DNA of 64,000 nucleotides. Origin: Paraburkholderia tropica (GTDB lineage: Bacteria; Pseudomonadota; Gammaproteobacteria; Burkholderiales; Burkholderiaceae). Below the pieces are notes generated by a model. That model had not been told where the DNA came from. It ran no database searches and saw only the letters and a list, made by a program, of their open reading frames with translations. The stretch covers positions 214 to 64,213 of the forward strand of contig NZ_CAJZAR010000069.1 of the NCBI RefSeq assembly GCF_914484835.1, in the 5' to 3' direction. The position numbers and the translations under genes were made by a program. Below are positions 8,707 through 16,891 of this stretch, piece after piece (within the stretch, counting starts at the first letter, position 1; every line of letters starts with the position of its first letter).

Positions 8707-9651
8707 TCACGGCGGCGATGCAGGCTCGTCCGGCGCGAGGGCGGGCGAATCGGCTTGCGGTTCCGCCTCGGCGCTCGCGCTCGCGGAATCGCTCACAGAA
8801 TCGCTCGCGGGATCGCTCGCTAATTCGCTTGCGGATTCCGTCACGGATTCATTCACCGCTTCGATCGCGCAGATCGCCTCGATCAGCCAGTGCGGATCGT
8901 CGTGCGGCAAATCGTGGCCCGCCCACGGATGCTCGACGTGGCGCGCGCCCCACGCCTGCGCGAGCCGCGCCGAACACACGGGATTCACCAGTTGATCCGC
9001 GCGCGACGACGCCACCAGCACCTCGCAGCGCGGCACGCCGCGCGCCGAAAACCGCGCGGCGGCCCAGAGCTGGCGCAGCGCGTTCGCACGGCTCACCGGC
9101 GCGCTCGCGCGGATCGCGCGCCAGGTGTCGAGATCGGCGGCGAGCGTGTTGCGGCGCGCGCAGGTCGCGGCATGAATGCGCGTCTCGGCCACGCCGATGC
9201 GGTCGCGCCCGCGCCAATGCTGCGCCGCGTGCAGCAGCGCGGGCCACGCGGCGGGCCGCAGGCGCTCGTCGAAACGGCTGAAGGGCTGCATGCTCGTGTT
9301 CACGAGCACGAGCCGCGCGATCTCGGCCGGAAAGCGCAGCGCCCAGGCCGTCGCGACCATGCCGCCGAGCGACATCGCCAGCACGCGGACCGGCGGCGCG
9401 CCCTCGCGGAGCACCAGCGCGCGCTGAAGCTCGTGGCGCACGGCATCGACGTAATCGTTCACGTCGAGCGGCGACACCGCGTGATGGCGCGTGCCGTTGC
9501 CCGGTAGATCGACAGGCAGCACGGCGCCGCCACGCGCTTCGAGCAGCGGCGCGAACGCGCCCCAATGCCGCGACTCGCGCGTGAGCCCGCGCAGCAGCAC
9601 CCACGGCGCTGAAGCCGCCGACGACGACGATGGGTTCAGGTTCGCACTCAT
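8707..9651 (-). CDS. Alpha/beta hydrolase (314 aa) with low-complexity acidic tail
   Basis: Alpha/beta hydrolase fold. The nucleophile elbow is AMSLGG (Ser), and a late AGHDLPHDDP supplies the likely catalytic His. The substrate is unknown. The start ATG at 9651 overlaps the stop of the upstream M14 peptidase gene by four bases (ATGA). The last 50 or so residues are almost only Ser, Ala, Asp, Glu and Pro (for example SASELASDPASDSVSD), encoded by an imperfect 12-bp repeat around 8785-8850. This tail is beyond the fold and may be disordered. The stop is 54 bp before selD. Confidence 0.8.
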   Translation of the reverse strand: MSANLNPSSSSAASAPWVLLRGLTRESRHWGAFAPLLEARGGAVLPVDLPGNGTRHHAVSPLDVNDYVDAVRHELQRALVLREGAPPVRVLAMSLGGMVATAWALRFPAEIARLVLVNTSMQPFSRFDERLRPAAWPALLHAAQHWRGRDRIGVAETRIHAATCARRNTLAADLDTWRAIRASAPVSRANALRQLWAAARFSARGVPRCEVLVASSRADQLVNPVCSARLAQAWGARHVEHPWAGHDLPHDDPHWLIEAICAIEAVNESVTESASELASDPASDSVSDSASASAEAEPQADSPALAPDEPASPP

Positions 9652-10682
9652 ACGCCGGGCCGCTGATACCAATGCCCGATCGCGCTTTGCAGCACCTGCT
9701 GGCGCGCGACGCCTTCGGGCAGCCAGCGTTCGGACGAATACGCGGCGCGCGTGAGGAAATCGAACAGATTCGCGTGACGCCGCAGCACGCGCGCGGTGCG
9801 GTGCTGCATCACCGGATTGAACATGCCCTGACGCGAAAAGATCTGGCGCGGATTTTTCTTGATCCACAGCCACGAGCCCAGTTCGAGCGTGAGCGGCAGG
9901 AACACGTTGTCGGCGGGCGCGCGATCGTACGCGCAATCCCACAGATCGCCGTGCAGCAGATATTGATGGCTCTGCGGCTCGAACGTGTAACCGTGATGCG
10001 GATGCGCGCGTTCGAACATCGTTTTCAGCACGTACATTTCAGGCAGATGACGCATGAGCTGACGCGTGCGCGCGTACGGAAACCAGATGCTGTCGCTCCA
10101 TCCGTAACCCGAATGACAATCGAGCGCGAACGCGAGCGGCCGGTTCGTGAGTTCGTCGTCGACCACTTTGAGCAGCGCCGAGGCTTCGGTTTCCATCGTC
10201 GCGCCGCGCCGTCCGCGATACCACGGCAGCCACGACCCCACGCGCTGGCCGCCCGCGAGAAAGGGCACGCGCTCGTCGGCGTCCTGCGGCGCGTTGCGCA
10301 TCAGATCGACGCCATTCGGATTCGCGCGCGTGGCGAGCCACATGCCGCCCGGGTTGACGATGGGCATCATCACGAGCCGCACCGATTCGAGCTGGCGCAT
10401 CAGCAATTCGTCCCACGCGAGACGGCCCACGAGCGCGCGCATGTAATCGAGCACGAGTTGCGAGCCGATGCGTTCGAGCCCATGAATGCCGCCGAAAAAG
10501 CCGATCGCGGGCGCGTGCGGATCGCGCGAGCCCACCGCCGCCACGTAGAGCGAAAACGACCGGCCGCGCACCGCGACCTCGCCCGCGCTGCGGATGTCGA
10601 ACCAGGGCGAGCCCGCGTCGAGGAGCGTTTTCAGGTCCTCGTATTCGGCGAAGCTGTCGGGAAGGAAGCTCAGTGCCTGCAT
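9648..10682 (-). CDS. M14-family zinc carboxypeptidase (344 aa)
   Basis: A zinc peptidase of the M14 superfamily. FGGIHGLERIGS provides the HxxE metal ligands, ALDCHSGYG the third His, and LTLELGSW the likely catalytic Glu. There is no signal peptide, so it is probably cytoplasmic, perhaps trimming peptides or cell-wall fragments; the substrate is inferred only from the family. The start at 10682 has a weak ribosome site. It is the first gene of a minus-strand group continuing through the hydrolase, selD and the cation-efflux gene. Confidence 0.8.
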   Translation of the reverse strand: MQALSFLPDSFAEYEDLKTLLDAGSPWFDIRSAGEVAVRGRSFSLYVAAVGSRDPHAPAIGFFGGIHGLERIGSQLVLDYMRALVGRLAWDELLMRQLESVRLVMMPIVNPGGMWLATRANPNGVDLMRNAPQDADERVPFLAGGQRVGSWLPWYRGRRGATMETEASALLKVVDDELTNRPLAFALDCHSGYGWSDSIWFPYARTRQLMRHLPEMYVLKTMFERAHPHHGYTFEPQSHQYLLHGDLWDCAYDRAPADNVFLPLTLELGSWLWIKKNPRQIFSRQGMFNPVMQHRTARVLRRHANLFDFLTRAAYSSERWLPEGVARQQVLQSAIGHWYQRPGV

Positions 10683-10798
10683 GGCGTCGCGGGTCGTCGC
10701 TCGTTCGGTTCAAGGGAAACAGCGCGGCATTCGAAAACCGGGGACAGCACATGCGTTTGCCAACAATATAGCCCTTTCATGCGGCATTCCGCGTGACA

Positions 10799-10816
10799 TG
10801 TGTGAGACGTCACACA
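10799..10816. promoter_or_regulatory. Inverted repeat TGTGTGA-N4-TCACACA in the M14/phnC divergent region
   Basis: A perfect 7-bp inverted repeat with a GACG spacer lies in the 305-bp region between the M14 gene (start 10682) and phnC (start 10988). It is 117 bp from the former and 172 bp from the latter, so it could serve either. The regulator is unknown. Confidence 0.3.
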
Positions 10817-10870
10817 GATGTCATCACCTCGACTTGTTGCGCCCTCGTGAACGTCTTGTGAATGTGTAGT

Positions 10871-10882
10871 CGTCTAGACGTC
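10871..10882. promoter_or_regulatory. Probable PhnF operator upstream of phnCDE
   Basis: CGTCTAGACGTC contains GTCTAGAC (10872-10879), a perfect match to the GTxTAxAC operator pattern of HutC-type GntR regulators. The same 12 bases occur at 31038-31049 between phnF and phnG. It lies just before the likely phnC promoter. Control by PhnF is inferred from the shared sequence. Confidence 0.6.
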
Positions 10883-10888
10883 GCGACA

Positions 10889-10922
10889 CCTTCACTCAAC
10901 CGTCATAGTCGCTTCCTAGAAT
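10889..10922 (+). promoter_or_regulatory. Possible Pho-box promoter of phnC
   Basis: Two half-sites 11 bp apart, CCTTCAC (10889-10895, poor) and CCGTCAT (10900-10906, good), resemble the PhoB repeat CTGTCAT. A -10-like TAGAAT (10917-10922) follows at the 10-bp distance usual for PhoB-activated promoters. Phosphate control of phosphonate genes is common, but the match is incomplete. Confidence 0.4.
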
Positions 10923-10987
10923 GTCCCCGACTCGAGCACGGGATGCGCACGCCTCCCACTCATCGGATGAATGGAGCCGACGCTGAC

Positions 10988-11881
10988 ATGAGCGCGCAAA
11001 TGGACGCAATTCGAATCGAACGACTGTCGAAAACTTTCGGGCCGCAGCGCAAGGCGCTCGACGAAATCAACCTGCGCGTGGGCGTGGGCGAAATGGTCGC
11101 GTTGATCGGCGCATCGGGCTCGGGCAAGTCGACCTTGCTGCGCCATATCGCGGGTTTCGTCGCCGCCGATCCGCAGCCTTCGCGCATCGAGATTCTCGGC
11201 CGCCCGATCCAGCAGGACGGACGCATCGTGCGCGAAGTGCGCCGCATTCGCCGCGACGTCGGCTTCGTGTTCCAGCAGTTCAATCTCGTGCATCGCCTGA
11301 GTGTCGAGACCAACGTGCTGATCGGCGCGCTCGCGCGCCTGCCGCTGTGGCGCCGTCTCACCGGCCGCTTTCCGCGCAGCGAGCGCGAGTTGTCGATCGC
11401 GGCGCTCGCGGAAGTCGGTATCGCCGATAAAGCGCACGAGCGCGCCGCGAATCTCTCCGGCGGCCAGCAGCAGCGCGCCGCGCTCGCCCGCGCGCTGGTG
11501 CAGCGCGCGCGCCTGATTCTCGCCGACGAACCGATCGCCTCGCTCGATCCCGAATCGTCGCGCCGCGTGATGGACATGCTGCGCATGCTCAATCGCAATC
11601 ACGGGCTCACGGTGGTGGTGTCGCTGCATCAGGTCGATATCGCCATGCAGTATTGCCCGCGCACGATCGCGCTGCGCGACGGCCGCGTGGTCTACGACGG
11701 GCCGTCCGCCGCGCTCACGCCCGAGCTGTTGCAGAAGCTGTACGGCAGCGCCGCGCGCGAATTGCTCGAAGCGGATGCGGCGCCTTCACAGGCGTCCACG
11801 CAAGCGGAAACACAAGCAGCAACACAAGCGGCAACGCAAGCACGCGCGCAGCAGTTCGGCGCGCAGCCGAAGGCGGCCTAG
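10988..11881 (+). CDS. phnC: Phosphonate ABC transporter, ATP-binding protein
   Basis: The ATPase that drives phosphonate import through PhnE. It has Walker A GASGSGKST, the signature LSGGQQQR, Walker B LILADEP and the switch His in VVVSLHQVD. The order phnC-phnD-phnE supports the substrate class. I start at 10988 (MSAQMDAIRIERL); an ATG at 10967 is in frame. The last 40 residues are an Ala/Gln/Thr-rich tail (repeats of TQA) beyond the normal domain, encoded by short repeats. phnD follows after 62 bp. Expression is probably controlled by the PhnF and Pho-type sites upstream. Confidence 0.93.
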   Translation: MSAQMDAIRIERLSKTFGPQRKALDEINLRVGVGEMVALIGASGSGKSTLLRHIAGFVAADPQPSRIEILGRPIQQDGRIVREVRRIRRDVGFVFQQFNLVHRLSVETNVLIGALARLPLWRRLTGRFPRSERELSIAALAEVGIADKAHERAANLSGGQQQRAALARALVQRARLILADEPIASLDPESSRRVMDMLRMLNRNHGLTVVVSLHQVDIAMQYCPRTIALRDGRVVYDGPSAALTPELLQKLYGSAARELLEADAAPSQASTQAETQAATQAATQARAQQFGAQPKAA

Positions 11882-11943
11882 CCCCTTCTGCGCGAATCGC
11901 AAGCAAACGTTTTCTTCCCCAACCGAACCGGACCGCCTCTCAC

Positions 11944-12930
11944 ATGAAACTGATCCGTTCCCTGCTTTCCTGCTGCGCCGCCGGCGCCGTTGCGTTCGCC
12001 TCGCTCGGCGCATCGGCCGCTCATGCCGACGACCTGAACTTCGGTATTATTTCGACCGATTCATCAGCAGTCCTCAAGCAGCGCTGGCAACCGTTCATCG
12101 ACGACATGAGCCGTCAGACTGGCCTGCACGTGAATGCGTTCTTCGCCACCGACTACTCGGGCATCATCGAGGCGATGCGCTTCAACAAGGTGCAGATCGG
12201 CTATTTCGGCAACGCCTCGGCGATGGAAGCCGTGGACCGCTCGAACGGCGAAGTGTTCGCGAAGGTGCTCTACGCGAACGGCGACGCGGGCTACAAGTCG
12301 GTGCTGATCACCAACGTCGACAGCCGCGTGAAGACGCTCGACGACGTATTCAAGAATCCTAAGGAACTCACGCTCGGCTGGGGCGACCCGAATTCCACGT
12401 CCGGCTCGCTGATCCCCGGTTATTACCTGTTCGCGCAGCGCAATCTGCCCGTGAACGCGACCACGTTCAAGACCGTGCTGCCGTCGAGCCACGAAGCGAA
12501 TCTGCTCGCCGTGGTCAACAACAAGGTCGATATCGCCACCAACAACACGATGGAACTGGCCACGCTGGAACGCAAGCACCCCGACCGCTTCAAGCAGGTG
12601 CGCGTGCTGTGGACCTCGCCGCTGATTCCGTCCGATCCGCTCGTGATGCGCAAGGATCTGCCCGAGGCGACCAAACAGAAGCTGCGCGACTTCTTCTATC
12701 ACTACGCGAAGACCGATCCGCGCGAGAAGAAGATCATGGCCGATATCACCGGCTACGCGGGCTTCGCGCCGTCGAGCGACGAGCAACTGCTGCCGATCCG
12801 CCAGATCGCGCTGTTCCAGCAAAAGCAGAAGATCACCGCCGACACGCATCTTTCCGACGACGACCGCAAGAGCCAGATCGCGGCCATCGACGCGAAGATC
12901 GGCGCGCTCAACGCCGCCGCGAAACCGTGA
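11944..12930 (+). CDS. phnD: Phosphonate ABC transporter, periplasmic binding protein
   Basis: The periplasmic receptor that captures phosphonates for PhnCE. The signal peptide (MKLIRSLLSCCAAGAVAFAS, cleavage near SAAHA-DD) is followed by a PhnD/SsuA/TauA type II binding fold with the family stretches DYSGIIEAMRFNKVQIGYFG and WGDPNSTSGSLIPGYY, where the Ser/Thr run is the usual phosphonate anchor. It has 328 aa. The stop overlaps the phnE start by one base (TGATG), indicating coupling. Confidence 0.95.
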   Translation: MKLIRSLLSCCAAGAVAFASLGASAAHADDLNFGIISTDSSAVLKQRWQPFIDDMSRQTGLHVNAFFATDYSGIIEAMRFNKVQIGYFGNASAMEAVDRSNGEVFAKVLYANGDAGYKSVLITNVDSRVKTLDDVFKNPKELTLGWGDPNSTSGSLIPGYYLFAQRNLPVNATTFKTVLPSSHEANLLAVVNNKVDIATNNTMELATLERKHPDRFKQVRVLWTSPLIPSDPLVMRKDLPEATKQKLRDFFYHYAKTDPREKKIMADITGYAGFAPSSDEQLLPIRQIALFQQKQKITADTHLSDDDRKSQIAAIDAKIGALNAAAKP

Positions 12931-13799
12931 TGGGCGCGATGGACTTCGACGCCCCGCCGATCGCCGCGCAGAACGCGCAGAACGCCCCGAACGCCCAGAG
13001 CGCCCAGAGCGCCGATGCGAAAGCGCGCCTGCAAGCCGCCTCAAGCAAGCGCAGCTGGTCCTCGCTCGTGCTGTGGGCGATCGTGCTGATGCTGCTCGGC
13101 GCGGCGTGGCGCGGCGCGGACATGCGCCCGCTCGACCTGCTCTCCGATTCGGCGAACATGGGCACCTTCGCTGAAGGCTTCTTTCCGCCCGACTTCCACG
13201 AGTGGCGCACCTACGTGCACGAAATGTGGGTGACCATCGCGGTCGCGCTCTGGGGCACGGCGCTCGCGCTCGTCTGCGCGGTGCCGTGCGGGCTGATGTC
13301 GGCGCACAATCTCGCGCCGCGCTGGGTGCTGCATCCGGTTCGCCGCCTGATGGACGCGTGCCGCGCCATCAACGAGATGGTGTTCGCGATGATCTTCATC
13401 GTGGCCGTCGGGCTCGGTCCGTTCGCGGGCGTGCTCGCGCTGTGGGTGCACACCACGGGCGTGCTCGCCAAGCTGTTCGCGGAAGCCGTCGAAGCCATCG
13501 ATCCGCGTCCCGCCGAAGGCGTGCGCGCGACCGGCGCCACGCCGCTCGACGAAATCATCTACGGCGTGCTGCCGCAAGTCATGCCGCTGTGGATCTCCTA
13601 CGCGCTCTACCGTTTCGAGTCGAACGTGCGCTCGGCGATGGTGGTGGGCATGGTGGGCGCGGGCGGCATCGGCGTCGTGCTCTACGAGGAAATCCGCTCG
13701 TTCGACTATCCGCAGACCTGCGCGGTGCTGATCATGGTCGTGGCCGTGGTGACGGTGATCGATCTGGTGTCGGCGCGGCTGCGCGCGCGCGTGATCTGA
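12930..13799 (+). CDS. phnE: Phosphonate ABC transporter, permease
   Basis: The inner-membrane channel of the phosphonate importer. The first 45 residues are hydrophilic with Asn/Ala/Gln repeats (NAQNAPNAQSAQSA), then come about six membrane segments and the ABC-permease coupling loop EAVEAIDPRPAEGVRATGAT. The length of 289 aa fits PhnE. The start ATG shares a base with the phnD stop. No terminator with a T-run is visible after it. The next 308 bp (13800-14107) hold no gene that I can support. Confidence 0.93.
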   Translation: MGAMDFDAPPIAAQNAQNAPNAQSAQSADAKARLQAASSKRSWSSLVLWAIVLMLLGAAWRGADMRPLDLLSDSANMGTFAEGFFPPDFHEWRTYVHEMWVTIAVALWGTALALVCAVPCGLMSAHNLAPRWVLHPVRRLMDACRAINEMVFAMIFIVAVGLGPFAGVLALWVHTTGVLAKLFAEAVEAIDPRPAEGVRATGATPLDEIIYGVLPQVMPLWISYALYRFESNVRSAMVVGMVGAGGIGVVLYEEIRSFDYPQTCAVLIMVVAVVTVIDLVSARLRARVI

Positions 13800-14107
13800 T
13801 CGCGGTTTTCGCCGATACGGCGCTTCTTGTGCGCCGCGTTGTGCGCCACGCTTGCGTGCTGATCGACGCGAGCCCCGGGACGAGGGTCTCGCGGCTCGCG
13901 TTGCGCATTGCTCGCGTGGCTCAAGCAGCGTGACAAACGCGCTACAGGGTGAAATTCGCCGCGAGGTTCGCGGCCAATTCGCTGGCATCGCCCGCCATTC
14001 GCTGGAATAATGAGAGCCTTGCGGCGATTTGCATCGCTTTGTGGCAAATTGTGGCATTCACCGCGCCGCGTTCTCCACCTCCAACCGCCTCACCGCGATC
14101 ACTCTCG

Positions 14108-14944
14108 ATGGCCAGTTTCGTCGTCCTGCTGGTTTTGCTCTCGGCGCTCATGCACGCGAGCTGGAATGCCTTCCTTCATCTCTCGAACGACCGCGTCTGG
14201 CTGCTCGGCATGTTCTCGGTGCCGTATGTGATCGTGAGCGCGATCGCCGTCTGCGTGCTGCCGCTGCCCGACGCCGCGAGCTGGCCGTACATCGCCGCCT
14301 CCGCCGTGCTCGAACTCGCGTACTGCTTCACGCTCGTGCGCGCCTATCGCAGCGGCGACTTCGGCCAGATCTACCCGATCGCGCGCGGACTCTCGCCGCT
14401 GCTCATTTCGGCGGGCGCGCTGGTGTTCGTGCACGAGGAACTGCACCCGCTCGCGGCAACCGGCGTCGTGCTGGTCTCGCTCGGCATCATGTCGCTGGCG
14501 TTCCGGCGCGGCATGCGCTTCTCCGGCGAAAGCGTGCCGTATGCGCTGCTCACGGGTCTGTTCATCGCGGTCTATTCGATCGTCGACGGCCTCGGCGCGC
14601 GCGCCGCGGGCAACGCGCTCAGCTACATCATGTGGGTCTATCTGCTCTGGAACGTGCCGCAGTTCCTGATCGTCTGCAAGATGCGCGGCGGTGCGGCACA
14701 GATGTTCACGTCGAAGGCCGCCGTCGCGCGCGGCATGCTCGCGGGCGTGCTCGCGCTCGTCGCGTATTGCTTCGTGATCGAGGCGTTCCGTTTCCTGCCG
14801 ATCGCGATGGTGTCGGCGCTGCGCGAACTGTCGTCGATCTTCGCGGTGCTGATCGGCTGGCTGTTCATGAAGGAGCAACTCACGGCGCGCCGCATGATCG
14901 CGTGCGCGCTCGTGACTTGCGGCGCGGTGTTGATCCGGCTTTAA
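14108..14944 (+). CDS. EamA/DMT-family transporter (278 aa)
   Basis: An inner-membrane protein with about ten hydrophobic segments and two EamA halves, of the drug/metabolite transporter superfamily. The second half ends with the typical ELSSIFAVLIGWLFMKEQLT. The substrate is unknown; relatives export amino acids or metabolites. I start at 14108 (MASFVVLLVLL), where the first membrane segment begins; the frame is open upstream. It converges with the GabR-like gene, whose stop lies 29 bp away. Confidence 0.8.
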   Translation: MASFVVLLVLLSALMHASWNAFLHLSNDRVWLLGMFSVPYVIVSAIAVCVLPLPDAASWPYIAASAVLELAYCFTLVRAYRSGDFGQIYPIARGLSPLLISAGALVFVHEELHPLAATGVVLVSLGIMSLAFRRGMRFSGESVPYALLTGLFIAVYSIVDGLGARAAGNALSYIMWVYLLWNVPQFLIVCKMRGGAAQMFTSKAAVARGMLAGVLALVAYCFVIEAFRFLPIAMVSALRELSSIFAVLIGWLFMKEQLTARRMIACALVTCGAVLIRL

Positions 14945-14973
14945 ACAGCTTTAAGCGGCTGCAGGCGCGCAGT

Positions 14974-16767
14974 TCAAGCGAACGTCGGCAACGTCACGTC
15001 GATGGCTTCGGCGAGCGTGTCGAACGCGGGCGCGATCTCCTCGTCGGGCACGCACGCATAGCCGATCAGCAAGCCCGACGCCGCGCGCTCGCGCTCCGAG
15101 TAATACCCCGACAAGGGCCGCACGACGATGTTGCGCGCGAGCGCGGCCTCGGCCACGGCGCGGTCGTCGCTGCCTTCGGGCAACTGCATCACGACGTGCA
15201 GGCCCGCATCGCCGCCGAGCGCGGGCAGCGCGTCGCCGTAACGGCGCGTCGCGGCGTCGAGCAGCGCCTGACGACGCTGGCCGTAAAGCGCGCGCATCTT
15301 GCGGATATGCGACGTGAAATGCCCCTCGGCGATGAACTCCGCCAGCACGGCCTGCTGCAATAGCTGGCCTTCGCGATACAGCTCGGCGCTCGCGGTCGCG
15401 AAGCTTTCGGCGAGCGGTTCGGGCGCGACCAGATAACCGACGCGCAGCCCCGGAAACAGCGTCTTGCCGAAGCTCCCCACATAGATCACCTGCCCCGCCG
15501 TATCGAGCCCTTGCAGCGATGCGAGCGGACGGCTGCCGTAACGGAATTCGCTGTCGTAATCGTCCTCGATGATCCAGCACTGATGCTGGCGCGCGTATTC
15601 GAGCAACATGCGGCGGCGCGCGAGGCTCATCACCATCCCGAGCGGATATTGATGCGACGGCGTGACGAGGATGAGCTTCGGCGGCGGCGCGGCGAAATCG
15701 GCGGCGGACGGGTTGATGCCCTCGCTGTCGACGGCGACCGGACGCGCCTTCAGCCCCGACACGTGCAGCACGCTGCGCACGCCCCAGTAGCACGGATCTT
15801 CGGTCCAGATGGTGTCGCCGGGATCGGACAGCAGACGCACGGCCAGGTCGACCGACTGGTGGATGCCGGTCGTGATGATGATCTGCTCGGGCGAGCAGCG
15901 CACCGAGCGCGAGGTGCGCAGATAGTCGGCGAGCACGTGACGCAGCAGCGCGAGGCCGCCGCCCGGCGCGTAGGTCAGCAGGTCGGGGCGCAGGCTGCGC
16001 CAGTATTTGTTGTGCAGACGCGTCCAGACGCGCGCGGGAAAGCGCGAGACGTCGGGGACGCCCGGCATGAACGCGCCGCCCTGACGCTTCGAGACGCCCG
16101 CGCCCGCGATCAGGCGCGCGCCGCGCGTGGATAAGGCACGCGCGGCGGGGCGATGGATCTGGGCGGCGGCGGCGAGTGCGTCGGGCGGTAGCGAGAGCGA
16201 TGGCGATGGCGTCGCGGTGGATGCGGATGCGGCGAGGCCTGGGTGCGCCGCACTCGCCACGGCCGCCGCGAGCGTGCCGCCTGCTGAATGCCGCGCGTTC
16301 GCGCTCGCGGGTGATCCGGCTGCGGCTCCGGTTGTGGCCCCAACTCCGGCTCCAGCTCCGACTCCGGCCAGCCCCATCGCGCCCCGCACGCCGGGGCTGT
16401 TAGTTGCAATCCCGACGCCCGACGATCCGGCTCCTCCCGCTACGCCACTTTTCCGCCCATCGACAGAGCCAATTTCCGCCGCGCCGACGATTTCATCCGG
16501 CGACGTATCGGCGACAAACGTGCCGCGCCCGGTCGCCGAGGTCACATAGCCTTCGAGCACCAATTGTTCGTAGACCTGCGTGACGGTATTGCGCGCGATC
16601 CCCAATTCCGCCGCCAGCAGCCGTGAAGACGGCACGCGCGCGCCCGCGGGCAGCTCGCGCGACAGGATCGCCTGCTGCAACAGCCGGTGCAACTGGCGAT
16701 AGACGGGCTGTCCGCTGCCGCGCTCGATCCGCTGGGCCAGCCAGTCTGACAGGACACTCGCTCGCAT
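14974..16767 (-). CDS. gabR: MocR-type PLP-dependent regulator, probably GabR-like
   Basis: A transcription factor made of an N-terminal GntR winged helix (residues 1-90; PVYRQLHRLL, GIARNTVTQVYEQL) and a C-terminal type I aminotransferase-like domain (from about 215). The PLP lysine is in YVGSFGKTLFPGLRVGY and the Asp in WIIEDDYDSEFRYG. Between them is an unusually long Gly/Ala/Pro-rich linker of more than 100 residues. It diverges from gabT-gabD, and the spacer carries repeated TGGCTC sites, so activation of gabTD in response to GABA and PLP, as for Bacillus GabR, is the likely role. At 597 aa it is longer than the usual 470-500 because of the linker. Confidence 0.85.
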   Translation of the reverse strand: MRASVLSDWLAQRIERGSGQPVYRQLHRLLQQAILSRELPAGARVPSSRLLAAELGIARNTVTQVYEQLVLEGYVTSATGRGTFVADTSPDEIVGAAEIGSVDGRKSGVAGGAGSSGVGIATNSPGVRGAMGLAGVGAGAGVGATTGAAAGSPASANARHSAGGTLAAAVASAAHPGLAASASTATPSPSLSLPPDALAAAAQIHRPAARALSTRGARLIAGAGVSKRQGGAFMPGVPDVSRFPARVWTRLHNKYWRSLRPDLLTYAPGGGLALLRHVLADYLRTSRSVRCSPEQIIITTGIHQSVDLAVRLLSDPGDTIWTEDPCYWGVRSVLHVSGLKARPVAVDSEGINPSAADFAAPPPKLILVTPSHQYPLGMVMSLARRRMLLEYARQHQCWIIEDDYDSEFRYGSRPLASLQGLDTAGQVIYVGSFGKTLFPGLRVGYLVAPEPLAESFATASAELYREGQLLQQAVLAEFIAEGHFTSHIRKMRALYGQRRQALLDAATRRYGDALPALGGDAGLHVVMQLPEGSDDRAVAEAALARNIVVRPLSGYYSERERAASGLLIGYACVPDEEIAPAFDTLAEAIDVTLPTFA

Positions 16768-16772
16768 CGAAA

Positions 16773-16817
16773 TTGGCTCCTATGAATTTATTTGAATGGC
16801 TCTGAAATTTAGAGCCA
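16773..16817. promoter_or_regulatory. Probable GabR operator in the gabR/gabT divergent promoter
   Basis: TTGGCTC (16773-16779) and TGGCTCT (16797-16803) are direct repeats 23-24 bp apart, and AGAGCCA (16811-16817) forms a perfect 7-bp inverted pair with the second. Direct repeats spaced by about two helical turns are typical for MocR regulators. The sites lie between the start of the regulator (16767) and gabT (16892). Confidence 0.6.
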
Positions 16818-16891
16818 AACGTGAGTATAGTCGCGCCATGGACTGCTTGCCGGTCCACCAACCAATCCGAAAACCGAAGTTTGTGAAGGAG

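Noticed and set aside
13800..14107. Gene or terminator between phnE and the EamA gene
   Set aside because: The GC-rich inverted segments near 13870-13905 have no T-run, and the open frames lack domains and ribosome sites.
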